Shown piece by piece: positions 1 through 23,272 of a DNA stretch of 64,000 bases. The notes beneath the pieces are model-generated. The model saw only the letters and a program-made list of their open reading frames with translations. It did no database searches and was not told the DNA's origin. Numbering within the stretch: position 1 is the first letter of the stretch; every line of letters begins with the position of its first letter. The stretch is from Diprion similis (taxonomy: Eukaryota; Arthropoda; Insecta; Hymenoptera; Diprionidae). Location of the stretch: contig NC_060118.1 in NCBI RefSeq assembly GCF_021155765.1, positions 4,278,001-4,342,000 of the forward strand. The letters run 5' to 3'. A program made the translations under genes and the position numbers.

Positions 1-3000
1 GTTCATATCTGCACATTTTCATTACCACTCGAGTGAGCTCAATAGTTAGTTGCTTGATAAACGAGTATTGTTTCCACTAACGTTATGTACCTATCAAAAT
101 ATCTTTCTCCGGTTTTTGTAGTGGATTGGATTAGCTATTTCTCATAGCACATAACCTGAAATATGACAAGTCCAAAAATTTCGACTAGATAAAAATTGGC
201 TTTTCTCCAAAGTGGTTTTTTTTTACATCGAAAATGTTAAGAGCTTGCAAGATTAGACAAATTAGTTTTCGTTTATTAAGGTGGTCGTGGGTTATTTTTA
301 TTATATTGACGGCTGAGTACAACAACATCGTATCTTATAATTTGATTCAACAATATTGTAATGAAGTTGTCTCAGCTAACAACTATTATTGTAAAAAGCA
401 GTCAGTCTTGAGACTTAGACACGAATATACTTAGCGAGATACTTAGTCAAATTGTATCCATTTTCATCAGATTTATTTGTGCCACGCGTTTTCCTTGGCT
501 TAACGTTTGCTTGATTCGTATACAGAACCCATTTCTTCATTATTAAGTCAACGAGAGTAGCATCTTTGTTAATATATAACTTCAGAATTCACTTCAAAAA
601 CATCCAGTCTCAGGATTTGGATCATCATCATACCTCAAGTTATTAACTCTTACGCTATACATCGGGGTCAAAATGACACCACGGCATCTTCACCGTAAAT
701 TGCACATAAAAAACATTAAAAATATTATGATTTGATCCAAAATAAGTAATGAAACATCGAAAAAAACGTTAATTCATTTTTTGCCAAAGATTCATCTTCA
801 CTCACTCAAATAAATACCTTTTCGTCGTCGCGCAGTATCTCCATATTTTTTTTTCTTAAACACCTGTGCCTTGAGAGTTACACAGTCAATTTTCAGCTCA
901 AAATATTGAAAATTTAGTGAGTTATGATTTTTCGAGTAGAAAGATCCATTTTCCGGTATTTTGTTGTTTTATGATTATTGTTTTTTCATTCCAATTTTTT
1001 TTTATATCCCAAAGATACCTAATTTACCTTGAAATATAATAGTTGAAGAGAATCCCAGAATTTTTTCACGTTATTGAATCAATGTCTCAGTTTCTACGCA
1101 ATGATTTTTGTTGTCGGACCTCTAACGACTCCGGCGTGACCGATCAGTGCTTTACACAGGATGTACGCAGTATAAGGTTAACAATTTCGTTTAAAAAAAA
1201 ATTGGGAGCTACGTCGTTGTAGATTACATGATTTTTCAAATGATTCTGGTATTCTAGTTGACTCATCAAATATTAACTGGCTCATAAATTAGGATTTAAT
1301 GTTTCTTTTCCATAACATAATTTCATTCTCGAGCATAATTGCTTATACAATATTTATCCAGCATATTGGACCAGTTCCGTAAATTACTGATTGATTATTA
1401 TTGATAAATCATCATATACAAATGGACGTCACAAATATCGAAGCTTTTTATGTAGATTTCGGGATTTTTATGTAGAATCTACTTCAAATACGTTAATATT
1501 TTTCGTCACATGACCGAATCTTAATCCTATTTTGTGAGTGGACCAACAGTAATATTTTTGCAAAAATCATATGTAGTCAGCAGCAGCTCAGCGTCAGAAA
1601 ATGCTGTAAACAAAACCTCGACCCAAGACCCGATGTCGTTGAGCGAAATTCTGAGGTACTATGTTCTCGAAATGAATTCTAAGATACATACGATGTTGTT
1701 CTGCTCAGCCGTCGATAAGTCTCTATTGAATAGATCTACATCCGACCTAATTCACAGATGTTAGAATTTTCCTCGTGGGGATACCCACAGTATTAATACC
1801 TACATAGTATAATATATTTATATATTGCGTTCTGTATTAATATATATAACATCATTCATTGGTTGTTGGCAATTCTAATTTCTTTCGCAGGTGGTGATGG
1901 GCTGTCTCCTTCCTCTTTTCATAACAAGAGTTCTACTTCAATAGAGAAAGAAAAAAAAAACACAGAACAAAATAAAATAAGAATAAAATACACATCCAAA
2001 CACACGCACACATGTATATAATTCACTAACCATTGATAATATACCCCAATCACTGCATCTACACTACTGTCTAATATACAGCTATATAATATATTTACAC
2101 AACTATTACAATACACGTGTAATATAGACCATACACCGTTCAATCTGTACAGTAATCTATACAGATACACGTATACTATTCTGTGTGATAATCGAACGTA
2201 TAAAAATTGCGCATTATTCATTATTTACGGTTCGTCCTGTATAATAATACGTTATACAAATCGAATATAAAAGCCCGAAACAAGAACGTACAACAACGCA
2301 TGTAAATTCAGAATCGGCCGGAAATCCGTTGAGCTGCGCGAGAATAAATTATCATCTAGTCAAAGAAAAAATAAATATTATATCAAATACGGGAAAAGAT
2401 TTAGCCGTGTCTTAGAGAAAACAAGAAGAAGAAGAAGAAGAAGCAGAGAAATATAAATGTAGAACCAAAAAACAAAACAGAGATCCCAGACGACGATAGG
2501 AAGATCGAGATATACGGAAAAGCTAATCACCGCCGTTGGCTCATTGACTTTCAATAAAATGTTTGAATAATTCTTGGAGGGTAGACCATATGTGTATACA
2601 TAAAATATACATATAAAGCCATGCGCGTATGAGGTGAAAAATAAAGGTCAATAGTCAAGAGTCAAGGGCCACGACCTGGCGGTGTGTACACAACGCAAGT
2701 TTAGCCAGGAGACACGGATCAACGAAACTCTCGAAGGAGACGGCGGAGGGTTCAAGAGACGAGAGGGAGTCGAGGAGCCAGCGGAGATGGATATTGATTG
2801 AGAACGGGCACGCTTGCGCGAGGAGGAGGACTAAGCGGGAACGGGAACAGGAATGGGAATGGGAATAGCTAGGTCAGAATCCGGCACCGGGTGCGGATGA
2901 GTAGCGGGAGACCTGAATGGCAATAACGGCAGCGACGGCGGCTTCGCGAAGAGAGGTCCTACCCCAGGACTCCAGGAGCACAGTGCAGTCGACAGTACCG

Positions 3001-3790
3001 GGTGAACCGGAGGGCCTCGAGCCGAGTAGAAGAGGACGACCCGGTTCCTGCTCGTCGGAGGATCGATCCTAGAACGGTTCTCCGGCTCTCATCTATGAAG
3101 AGGAGCGATTTTGTTTGCAGAGGAGATTCAAACGATCGCGCAGGAAATGTTTTCACCCTCCATGGAGGCTGCAGGGAATCGTCGGTGTCACTTGAGTATG
3201 AATTAACTATGTACAATTATTTAACGTCAAGAGTACGCTACATGTGTTAAAACACACGCACGTTGATGTATTCCGGAATATGAAGCTAAAATTTTTTCTT
3301 CGAAATAATATATAAGGAATGCGTCCCGACGGTAGATAACGAAAACGCTCGACGTATACGCTGAACATCGCGGTTACTGATAACAGCTACACACTTTGCC
3401 CCTGCAACGGTGTTTGAAGAACACGCCGTTGATAAAAGATAATATACCTGGAGCACCGTTTTTCATTTATTTCTTCGTTCCACTTTTTACCTGACATCAC
3501 GTGTATTGTCACGTACTATAAGATCTCGTGCCAGTTCGAAGAGAGACGCGATCTCCGCACACCCGTAACGCGGCTGCATGCTTTGATTTACCGTCGAGTT
3601 TGAATTTCTTTCCGATTCGTTATATATAGTTTTTCCGTTAGTCCTGGATCATTATTTAACCGAGCTGTGGATCAGTTCACCGGAGTACCAGCGAGATGGC
3701 GAAAAAAAAGATTCATCTGTTGTACCTTGATCGATGAAAGTTATTATGATCGAGAAATTTGAAGGAGACTTTTTCCCTCTTTGACCTGAC
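1..3790. other. Gene-poor upstream region and likely 5' region of the zinc-finger gene
   Basis: I see no coding region here. The first 2.3 kb is AT-rich with only short chance frames. A GAA trinucleotide tract lies at about 2421-2443. A GGGAAC/GGGAAT hexamer tract lies at about 2837-2867. From about 2.6 to 3.6 kb the base composition is more balanced, with more CpG, which would fit the promoter and 5' untranslated region of the zinc-finger gene starting at 3791. The overlapping frames on both strands at 2959-3250 show no domain and are not called. Confidence 0.5.
2421..2443. repeat. GAA trinucleotide microsatellite
   Basis: An uninterrupted run of AAG/GAA triplets is visible upstream of the zinc-finger gene. 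It is a simple repeat with no sign of coding use. Confidence 0.8.
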
Positions 3791-5974
3791 ATGGCGAACA
3801 TCCAACGATCCACGGTCGAAATTTTTCCACACATGGAGTCTTGCAGGGATGAGGATGAGGTTCACCTCACCGAACTACTTCCCGTTAAACAGTCGGCGAT
3901 ATGCCGAAAAGACGACGATGACAAGGAAGACACTGTAGCCGACGCTTTCAAAGCACTGCGAGAAAGGAACAAGCACGATTTTTCTATAGGAAGGAATGAA
4001 TTCTGTGCTACCGACGACGACGATGAGTTTGGCGAAGGAGTAAACAACGTTGATGATTCCTTGAACGAATATAATCCCAAAATCACCGACGAGGCAAACG
4101 TCGATCAGTGCAGTGATGGAAAAAGGAACTCCTTGAAACGAAAAGGCAATAGAGTGTTTAAAAAGCGTATGAAGTTTCTGAAAAAAAAGCAGTTAGAGTC
4201 ACAGAAAAAAGGAAAGCGTAAAAAGAACGAAATCATCAAGTCAAATGGTTTGAATAATGTCCCCGACTGCGATGTACTTGATGGATCTGCTGTTTGCAAT
4301 AAAAACATCGTCTCCCATGTAAATTCCGGACTTTCTTCCATCGCCCAGGATCTTGATAAGAACGGAACTCTTCCTGACGAGGTCTACGTTTTTCATCAAG
4401 AGAGAAACGGCGCCGAGGTAATCAACGCAAAAGCGTCGCAATCATTAAAAAAGAAGAATTTAAACTCAAATTCAAAGATCAGATTGAACGGAACGACAAA
4501 CAATCGTACAACAGGGAGGAATAACAAAATCAAAGGAGAAGTAACCATGAAAGAGCGGTCAAAGGTGAGCGATGAGAGTCTTCGAGATAAGATAGACGCG
4601 ATAATACAGGCGAACTCCGTAATGGAAGGTAACAAGAACAACAATACGTCGCGTGAAAATCGTAACAACAAGTTGCAGAGTGAGGCACATCTCCATGGTA
4701 TATCCGACATTTCGGAATCAGAAATACGGAACAACTCGGGTGAGGAGGAATCGTCTTTGGTAAAGAAACACCACTGCGCGATTTGCAGTGCCAGATTCAA
4801 GGGTAGCGGTGGTCTCAGAACCCATTACAAGGTGGTTCACGCCGGCGGACCGATGTTCACGTGCAATGAATGCGGCAAGGAGTTTCCGCTGAAGGAGAGA
4901 CTGAAGCTTCACGTGAGGACGCACACCGGTTACAAACCGTACAAGTGCACCGACTGCGAAAAGAGCTTCGCCCGGGGTGGTCAGCTTGTCCAACACCGTC
5001 GTACTCACACCCAAGTGAAACCATACCGTTGCGTTTTGTGCCCGGGGACCTTTTCTTGCGCGGCGAACCTCGCACTGCATGTGAAACGACACAACGGACA
5101 GAAGGACCACAAATGCGAAATATGTGGACGAGCATTTGTGCGCCGGGACGCCCTCAAAAAGCACCTCGAGTGTCTCCACAAGGACGTAAAGTCCTTTTTA
5201 TGCGTCATATGCAACAAGACGTTCAAGGGTCACCTCCCCCAGCACATGAGGACTCACGCCCAGGACAGACCTCACGGGTGCGGAACCTGCGGCCAGCGGT
5301 TCGCCCAGAAGTCTCAGCTCACCGTTCATCAGCGAACCCATTCAGGACAGCGGCCATTTCGGTGCCTTGTTTGTTGGCAGGCCTTCGCACACTCAACTGC
5401 CCTGAAGCTTCACACGAGGAGACACACCGGAGAGAGACCGTTCAAGTGCGCAGAGTGCAGTGCCGGCTTCACGCAGCTTCCACACTGGAAGAAGCACATG
5501 AGGTGCGTCCATGGCAGGACCGATCCCTACTGCTGCAAGAACTGCAATACCTTTTTCAGGATAAAGAACGACCTGGAGACGCATGAGAAGTCCTGTCACG
5601 TTGGAGAAATGCCGGCGATTGATGCCGAACTTGAGAACCGGACCGGACGTCCGGTGGTACCGAAGTACCGGATAATGACTGTTGAGAAGATGAGACTGCT
5701 TCTAGCCGTTCTGTTCAAGCGTATCTCGAAACCCGAACGACTCGATGAACTCGGATTTGGCAAACGGCTTATAGATGAGGTACTGAAGGACTCTCTCATA
5801 TCCGCTGGTAAGGAACCCGCTCAGGGTATTGACGACGTCAACGAGTTTGATATTCTGAAGCAGAACTTGGCTACGTTTTTGGAATGGACTGTGCCCCCAG
5901 AGCATTGGGAGACTTTCAAAAAATTGAACAAAACGCCCGAGGAGATATTAGAAACGCTTACCGTCAGCCAATAG
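3791..5974 (+). CDS. Ten-finger C2H2 zinc-finger protein, single exon
   Basis: The 727-residue open frame carries ten C2H2 zinc fingers between residues 329 and 603, joined by TGxxPY/F-type linkers, so it is very probably a sequence-specific DNA-binding nuclear protein. Residues 1-320 are acidic and Lys/Asn-rich with basic clusters (KRKGNRVFKKRMKFLKKK near 115-133) that look like nuclear localisation signals. After finger 10 a ~100-residue tail (about 625-727) looks folded and helical, not Cys/His-rich, and is not a domain I recognise. The start is supported by a purine at -3 and G at +4. Finger 6 (Cys471, Cys474, His485, His489) has ten residues between the second Cys and first His instead of twelve. 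No BTB, ZAD or KRAB domain is visible. The frame is intact and intronless; an upstream noncoding exon is possible. I cannot name an orthologue. Confidence 0.93.
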   Translation: MANIQRSTVEIFPHMESCRDEDEVHLTELLPVKQSAICRKDDDDKEDTVADAFKALRERNKHDFSIGRNEFCATDDDDEFGEGVNNVDDSLNEYNPKITDEANVDQCSDGKRNSLKRKGNRVFKKRMKFLKKKQLESQKKGKRKKNEIIKSNGLNNVPDCDVLDGSAVCNKNIVSHVNSGLSSIAQDLDKNGTLPDEVYVFHQERNGAEVINAKASQSLKKKNLNSNSKIRLNGTTNNRTTGRNNKIKGEVTMKERSKVSDESLRDKIDAIIQANSVMEGNKNNNTSRENRNNKLQSEAHLHGISDISESEIRNNSGEEESSLVKKHHCAICSARFKGSGGLRTHYKVVHAGGPMFTCNECGKEFPLKERLKLHVRTHTGYKPYKCTDCEKSFARGGQLVQHRRTHTQVKPYRCVLCPGTFSCAANLALHVKRHNGQKDHKCEICGRAFVRRDALKKHLECLHKDVKSFLCVICNKTFKGHLPQHMRTHAQDRPHGCGTCGQRFAQKSQLTVHQRTHSGQRPFRCLVCWQAFAHSTALKLHTRRHTGERPFKCAECSAGFTQLPHWKKHMRCVHGRTDPYCCKNCNTFFRIKNDLETHEKSCHVGEMPAIDAELENRTGRPVVPKYRIMTVEKMRLLLAVLFKRISKPERLDELGFGKRLIDEVLKDSLISAGKEPAQGIDDVNEFDILKQNLATFLEWTVPPEHWETFKKLNKTPEEILETLTVSQ

Positions 5975-6939
5975 GTCTGCAGAATCGTTCCAAAAGAATG
6001 TTATATTCTGAGAAGAAACCAAATAAGCGAGTTTGAAAAAACCTCGCTTTCGAAACAAACTAAAGAAATTTCCTATATACATACAGGGTGAAATTTCTCT
6101 GGGGTCGGATGAGTGAAGAGCTCCAGTCGACTGAAACTTCAGTTTCTTGCAGTCATACTCGTTCGCGTCACAATAATAATGTGTGATTATCGATCAAATT
6201 TCGGATATGTGCTATAAGTGTGGACGAGTAAGTACGAAAAAAAGGAGGTGAAGTGTCAGACGGATTAGAGCTCCTTTCTGGTTCGACCCAGGAGAGGGTC
6301 ACTCTGTGTATAAGATTCACTTTCAATAACAATTCAACTATCGTAACGTCTATAGGTTTATTATTGTGATAGCACAATTCTTACATAGTAGTGCCATTAT
6401 ATTTGTCACTATACACCCTTGCCATACTTTACCAATGAAACATAAATTCGCCATTTATTATTATTATTATTATTGTTATTATTTAACTTTGCCTATGACT
6501 CGATATAGGGGACTTGTGTAGTCATAAAATAGGTGCCACAAGCGAAAAAGAATTTCATTCTCGGTTAATTTAATTTTCGTTACCTTTATAATTACCCAAA
6601 ATAAATGTGTATCATTTCAATCGATACGTTACACATACATATTATATTAGGTTAACAAAAAGTTTTAGTCAATTTTACCGAAAAACAGTTTTTCTTGTTT
6701 AATTTCAATTGTCAGCGATATTTTTTATTTTATTTTATGCATAATGTTTTCTTTTCTTATTTTCAATTCTAAGGTGTTGTTCACGAATTGCATATGAGAA
6801 CCGGCTAAATTCGCACACGAACGAAATTTGTTATTATACGTTATTTTAAAATACATATAATATTCAACGCTTGCCATATAAATAATATTGTATATTATAC
6901 ACAAACATATTATAATTATATGTCTACATATTACACTTA
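5975..6939. other. 3' flank of the zinc-finger gene
   Basis: This AT-rich stretch has no coding signal. An AATAAA at about 6599-6604 could be a polyadenylation signal for the zinc-finger transcript, about 625 bases after its stop, but this is inferred from the hexamer alone. A short TTA/ATT run lies at about 6457-6485. Confidence 0.4.
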
Positions 6940-7753
6940 TATATATGGGGCATTCCATGTCAATTCGACTAGGTTCTAACCCTCTCCTTTCGGATTTGGT
7001 CCACGAATTTTTATATTGTTATTCCATCTCTAAAAAGCATTCTAAATTTTTTTCAGATTTTTCCAATCCTCCCCAGCGTCCCCAGATCGCCTTCAATGAT
7101 GATATTTTGACAATGATTGTGACATTTTTGAAACTACGAAAAAAATTACACAAATTTTCTGGCCAAAATCAAAAATATTCCAACCAAAATTGAAGTGAGC
7201 ACCAAAACGGTAATTTGTTATTTATTCTTTAATTGGTTAATCATTGTTTTTTTTTTAGAATTTTCAGAGTTCGATATTTGTTCCCTGATACAACAACAAT
7301 TTGAACATTTCAATTGAAATTCAACCTTGAAAAATCAGAATACTTAAGAATAATAATTTTGAAATTTACAGATTGTTGTTGCATTACGTAAGATATATTG
7401 AACACTGTATTTTAAAAAAGAAGATCAAAATCACTAGAAAAAAACATCTGTTAATAATGTGAAAAATTAGTAAAAAAATTTCCGTTTTTCCTGGCCTCTT
7501 TAATTTCAGTTCAAATTTTTCTGGTTTTTACTACAGAATTTATGTAATTTTTTTCGTAATTTTCAATAATGGTGCAATCATTGTCAAAATATCATCATTT
7601 AAGGAACTCCGAGAGCACAGAGGAGGGTAAGAAAAATCAGAAAAACTTAGAATGCTTACCAAAGTTGGAAATACAATGTAAAAAATTACGGACTAAATCC
7701 AAGGGGGAGGTGGTCAGACTCTGCACGAATTAACGTGGACTGCCCCATATATA
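6940..7753. mobile_element. Foldback (MITE-like) DNA element of about 0.8 kb
   Basis: The two ends are inverted copies of each other. The left end reads GGGGCATTCCATGTCAATTC from about 6947. The right end is the diverged reverse complement, finishing in GCCCC at about 7746, and TATATA lies outside on both sides. The similarity continues inward for more than 200 bases per arm; for example GATGATATTTTGACAATGAT near 7098 is mirrored near 7590. No transposase frame is present, so this is a non-autonomous element. The class is inferred from structure only; the flanking TA could be the target duplication. Confidence 0.8.
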
Positions 7754-10425
7754 CATATAGATATATATATTTATTTGTTCAGACTTTTATTTGTTGTTTA
7801 AATAGAGAATGCCAAAAAAAAGAGGAAGAAGCAGATGAAGAACCTTGAGTTCGTATTTATTGAATAAAAATAAAAACATTTCTAAATATTGTTATACTTA
7901 TAGCTGTAGCACGGGGTTCCCATGTTGCAAACTTCATCGTGAGATTTTGTTATATGCCTCAAGGCTAGGCCAATAAACATATAATAGTGTCACTGGTTAT
8001 GTAGTTAGACATTTAAGAAAATGTGACCAGACAATAAACATTAATACATAAGAATATATATATATATTACATGAAATAAAAACAAATTTTTGAAAACTAT
8101 TTAGATACCGTGTATAAGTAAAAATAATTGTTTGTAACACGCATTATCGTGTATTGCAAGATCGCTTACATATTACACAAGAAGCAGCCGAGTCACTTGA
8201 AGTTCAACTATACAAATTTTTATGCCGTTAAAAAGCAAAAGATTCATAGGTATGTATTTATTATAACCAATTGCTTAAAAGTTAAAACAAGTAATTCAAT
8301 TATGTAGGTAGAAAGCAAAGTTAGGATAGTCAAAAAAACTATAATAACTCGGCTGCTTCTCATTCTTGCGATTCGCCAAGTGTGTTCACTATAAAATACA
8401 TATTATATTATACACAAACACCTATTTTCTGTTACGTGCAATGGTATGTAAAGTAGATATGAATATAACCGAAGAAGAATATAGTATGGAAGTTTAAATT
8501 GATATTATGGCAATCTCATATAGTAGAAATACAATAACGACTCATACAATTTTTGTAATGGATTTAAATTTAATACTTCGGTATTTGATTCAAGAGTCTT
8601 AAGAACACAAAAACAGTTATCACGGTAGTTTTTAAAATCTATGTGAAACCAGATTGATAAAACCACATATGTAGACAAGTTGAACCTGCTGTAATAAGCT
8701 AGTTAACAAATTACATTGTAAAAAATGTAATTTTCGATGTGTGATAATATACCAATATACATATATTATTGTGTCTATGGAGTATAGTGATAATTCTATT
8801 ATCTGTTTCTATAAAAACAAACAATCTAGTTCAATCTATCCAAAATACATACGATTCTTTTCGCCTTACAAAAATTCAAATTCGATGAATGTAATTTGAG
8901 GCACATATTTTTTTTATTCAACATGTACTCGTGTATAACGTCAATCGACTCTGCGCCTGTTTTAATTTTTGGAGCCAAAGCAACCCAACAAGTATCAAAA
9001 AGTACACTAAATTATTATTAATAGTTATGGGTAATTATTAAAAAAAAACCAATAGTATAATTTACATTCATTATAATAAGTTTATAATCATTATGTGTCA
9101 CGAATAAAAAAAAAACAGTTTAGATAAGTTATTATTTATTCAATATATTTACTTTGCATCTATGAAAGCGTCAAATGGAGGCTTGGATCGGATGCAAAAC
9201 ATGTCTGATCTATTACCTTATTTTAATAAGTCTTGTACGATGTTTGATCTATACTATTCATCACCAAAAAATTATAAAAAAGTTGTTTAATAAATCAAAA
9301 AAATTCAATCCTTAACTATAAAACTGCATTTATTTTGTTTGGTACAATTAATTTTACACTGGAGACTAGATAGTGATCCAATATCCAAAGAAAAAATTTA
9401 ATTTACTAAGGTTGTACCGATATTTCAGTTATACCGTATGCATCGAGATTAACGGAAATTCCTTCGGTAAACTAGTTCAAGATGGGGTGAGAATTATCTT
9501 CAGATCCAGATTCGCTTCCATCATATGCAAGTATTGCAGCAATAGAGAAGTGACATAACCGATTTAGTTTCTGAAACAGTGCGAAAGTCGAGAAAAATTA
9601 TATGTTCAAATTCATTCTAATTTAGAAAGTCACAATTCACGATTTTCTGTTGATTTCGAGTGTGTGAATTTTAAATTGATTGCTGCAGATTCTATCACTA
9701 TGTCTGTTTTGAATGTATCTGTGTTACTTGAGAGTCATGACTGTGTACGCTTTCCGGATGAAACAGCATCCGGCTTATCATAAACAAACTCCCACATTGA
9801 GGTTTATTACAACAAAATAACCATTCTCATTGTCAAGTACTGAAGTAGGCGATTCAGGAAGTTTTTGAAACGGTGAGAAAAATCATTGAATGCAATTGGG
9901 TATTGTTCCACAACTTGACTATCTGCATTTGAATAAAGAATATTACAGTACTACCTCGTTTTAAGAGAGTTGTAGGGCGGTTAACGGGATAGGATTCCAA
10001 GGAATTTGTCGTTGGAGCGTTCCTTAACTACTGTCTGGAGAGCTCAGGAATTGCCACGCATGTGAGTGTGCCGAAGATCATCACCATTCTTGGTTGTAAG
10101 AGAATCACAGTTATGTATACGAGTTCGGTGTCTGAACATGTATGATTCAAAGCAATTGCTCGTTCGTTAATAACGAGGAGTCCGCGCCAAAGTTGGGAGA
10201 CCTCAGGTACACTTACATAAGAGTGGGGAAAGCTATGAAACTCGCTCAAGAGAAACGGAGGGGAAATTCTCTTACAACGAAGACTCTTATAACAATGTAG
10301 TACTGCACGTACGAAAGTATTGAGAGCCTTGAGAAAGAAAATTGTCAGCAACTCATACAGACATGACTTCAAAAATCGTTAAAATCTACTGTACCTTGGA
10401 AAAATATTGTATCGGTGAACTAGTC
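7754..10425. other. AT-rich intergenic region downstream of the GH31 pair
   Basis: No gene is seen. The stretch is AT-rich with many poly-A and poly-T runs. A 14-base inverted repeat (AGAAGCAGCCGAGT at about 8180 and its complement at about 8347) encloses about 150 bases and may be a small hairpin relic. The open frames here are short and without domains. The 3' untranslated region of the downstream GH31 gene, which reads leftward, must lie at the right end. Confidence 0.45.
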
Positions 10426-15859
<5,434 letters not shown>

Positions 15860-16717
15860 ATGTGATGGTTCGCTTTGTAGAATATCTGATTATGGAACAA
15901 GAGTCATCTACGTGGAGCTAAGATTGACCATAATGATCTTTTAGTTTCTTGAAGTCAGTTTAAAACACAGATGTTGAAAAATTGTATTCGTTATGCACTT
16001 ACGATTAGATAATTAATAAAAAATTTATTCTAATAAGTCCAATTCCAATATGACTGGTGCATTGTTTAGACACAGAATGACTATCACAAGCTGCGTTGGC
16101 AAAAGAATAGCACTCTGACTCATACACATGCATACATAAAACTTTATGTCTCTGACCTGACTGCGCGCTGATGTGGAAAGTAAAGTGCATAATCAGCGTT
16201 AAACGTCCCCCTAAAGATAAAAAAAAGCAGTATCCGGCCTTCTGAACTCAGACTCTTATGTTTGGATTCCACAATATGGAGTTATTCATTTTTACTGCAA
16301 AGTACACTTGATAATTCAGGGATACAAAGGAAAAGGATTCTTCATCCTGTTGTATTACGAAATTAGAATGTTTATTTATAAACGTAAAAATCATTCCTTT
16401 AACGACAAATTGTTTCCAGATATAAATCGACCATTCATATCCGCTTATGAGTAAAAAGACTTGTTCTCAACCAGAATGTGAGGATATTTTTTGAAATGAA
16501 GTTTCAGGAATCAAAATTCGATTTATCTTCAGGTTCGACTTATATGTAGAATGATATGGTATTGAATGTAATGTCATTTAAAATTTAATAATAACAAAGG
16601 CTGTGTGCAAAGTATTAAACAAAGAGAACAATATTATTTCAAGCGCTACAGATTACTACAAAAGGTAAAAATATTATACATAGGTGTGCTAAAAAATATT
16701 TTCGCGGTAAACCCGTC
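15860..16717. other. Spacer between the two tandem GH31 genes
   Basis: These 858 bases hold the 3' untranslated region of the upstream GH31 gene and the promoter and 5' region of the downstream one, both read on the minus strand. Minus-strand AATAAA-type hexamers (TTTATT on the plus strand) occur near 16021 and 16368 and could end the upstream transcript. No coding region is seen. Confidence 0.5.

Positions 16718-23272
<6,555 letters not shown>

Noticed and set aside
2959-3250. Overlapping open frames on both strands before the zinc-finger gene
   Set aside because: Both are products of a GC-richer stretch, lack domains and convincing start context, and are probably 5' untranslated or promoter DNA.
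4718-5586. Long antisense and alternative-frame ORFs within the zinc-finger gene (153 and 238 residues)
   Set aside because: They shadow the repetitive zinc-finger coding sequence, which fully explains the open frames.
10028-10372. 114-residue minus-strand frame downstream of the GH31 gene
   Set aside because: It lies just beyond the confident stop codon of exon 16, has no domain, and probably covers 3' untranslated sequence.
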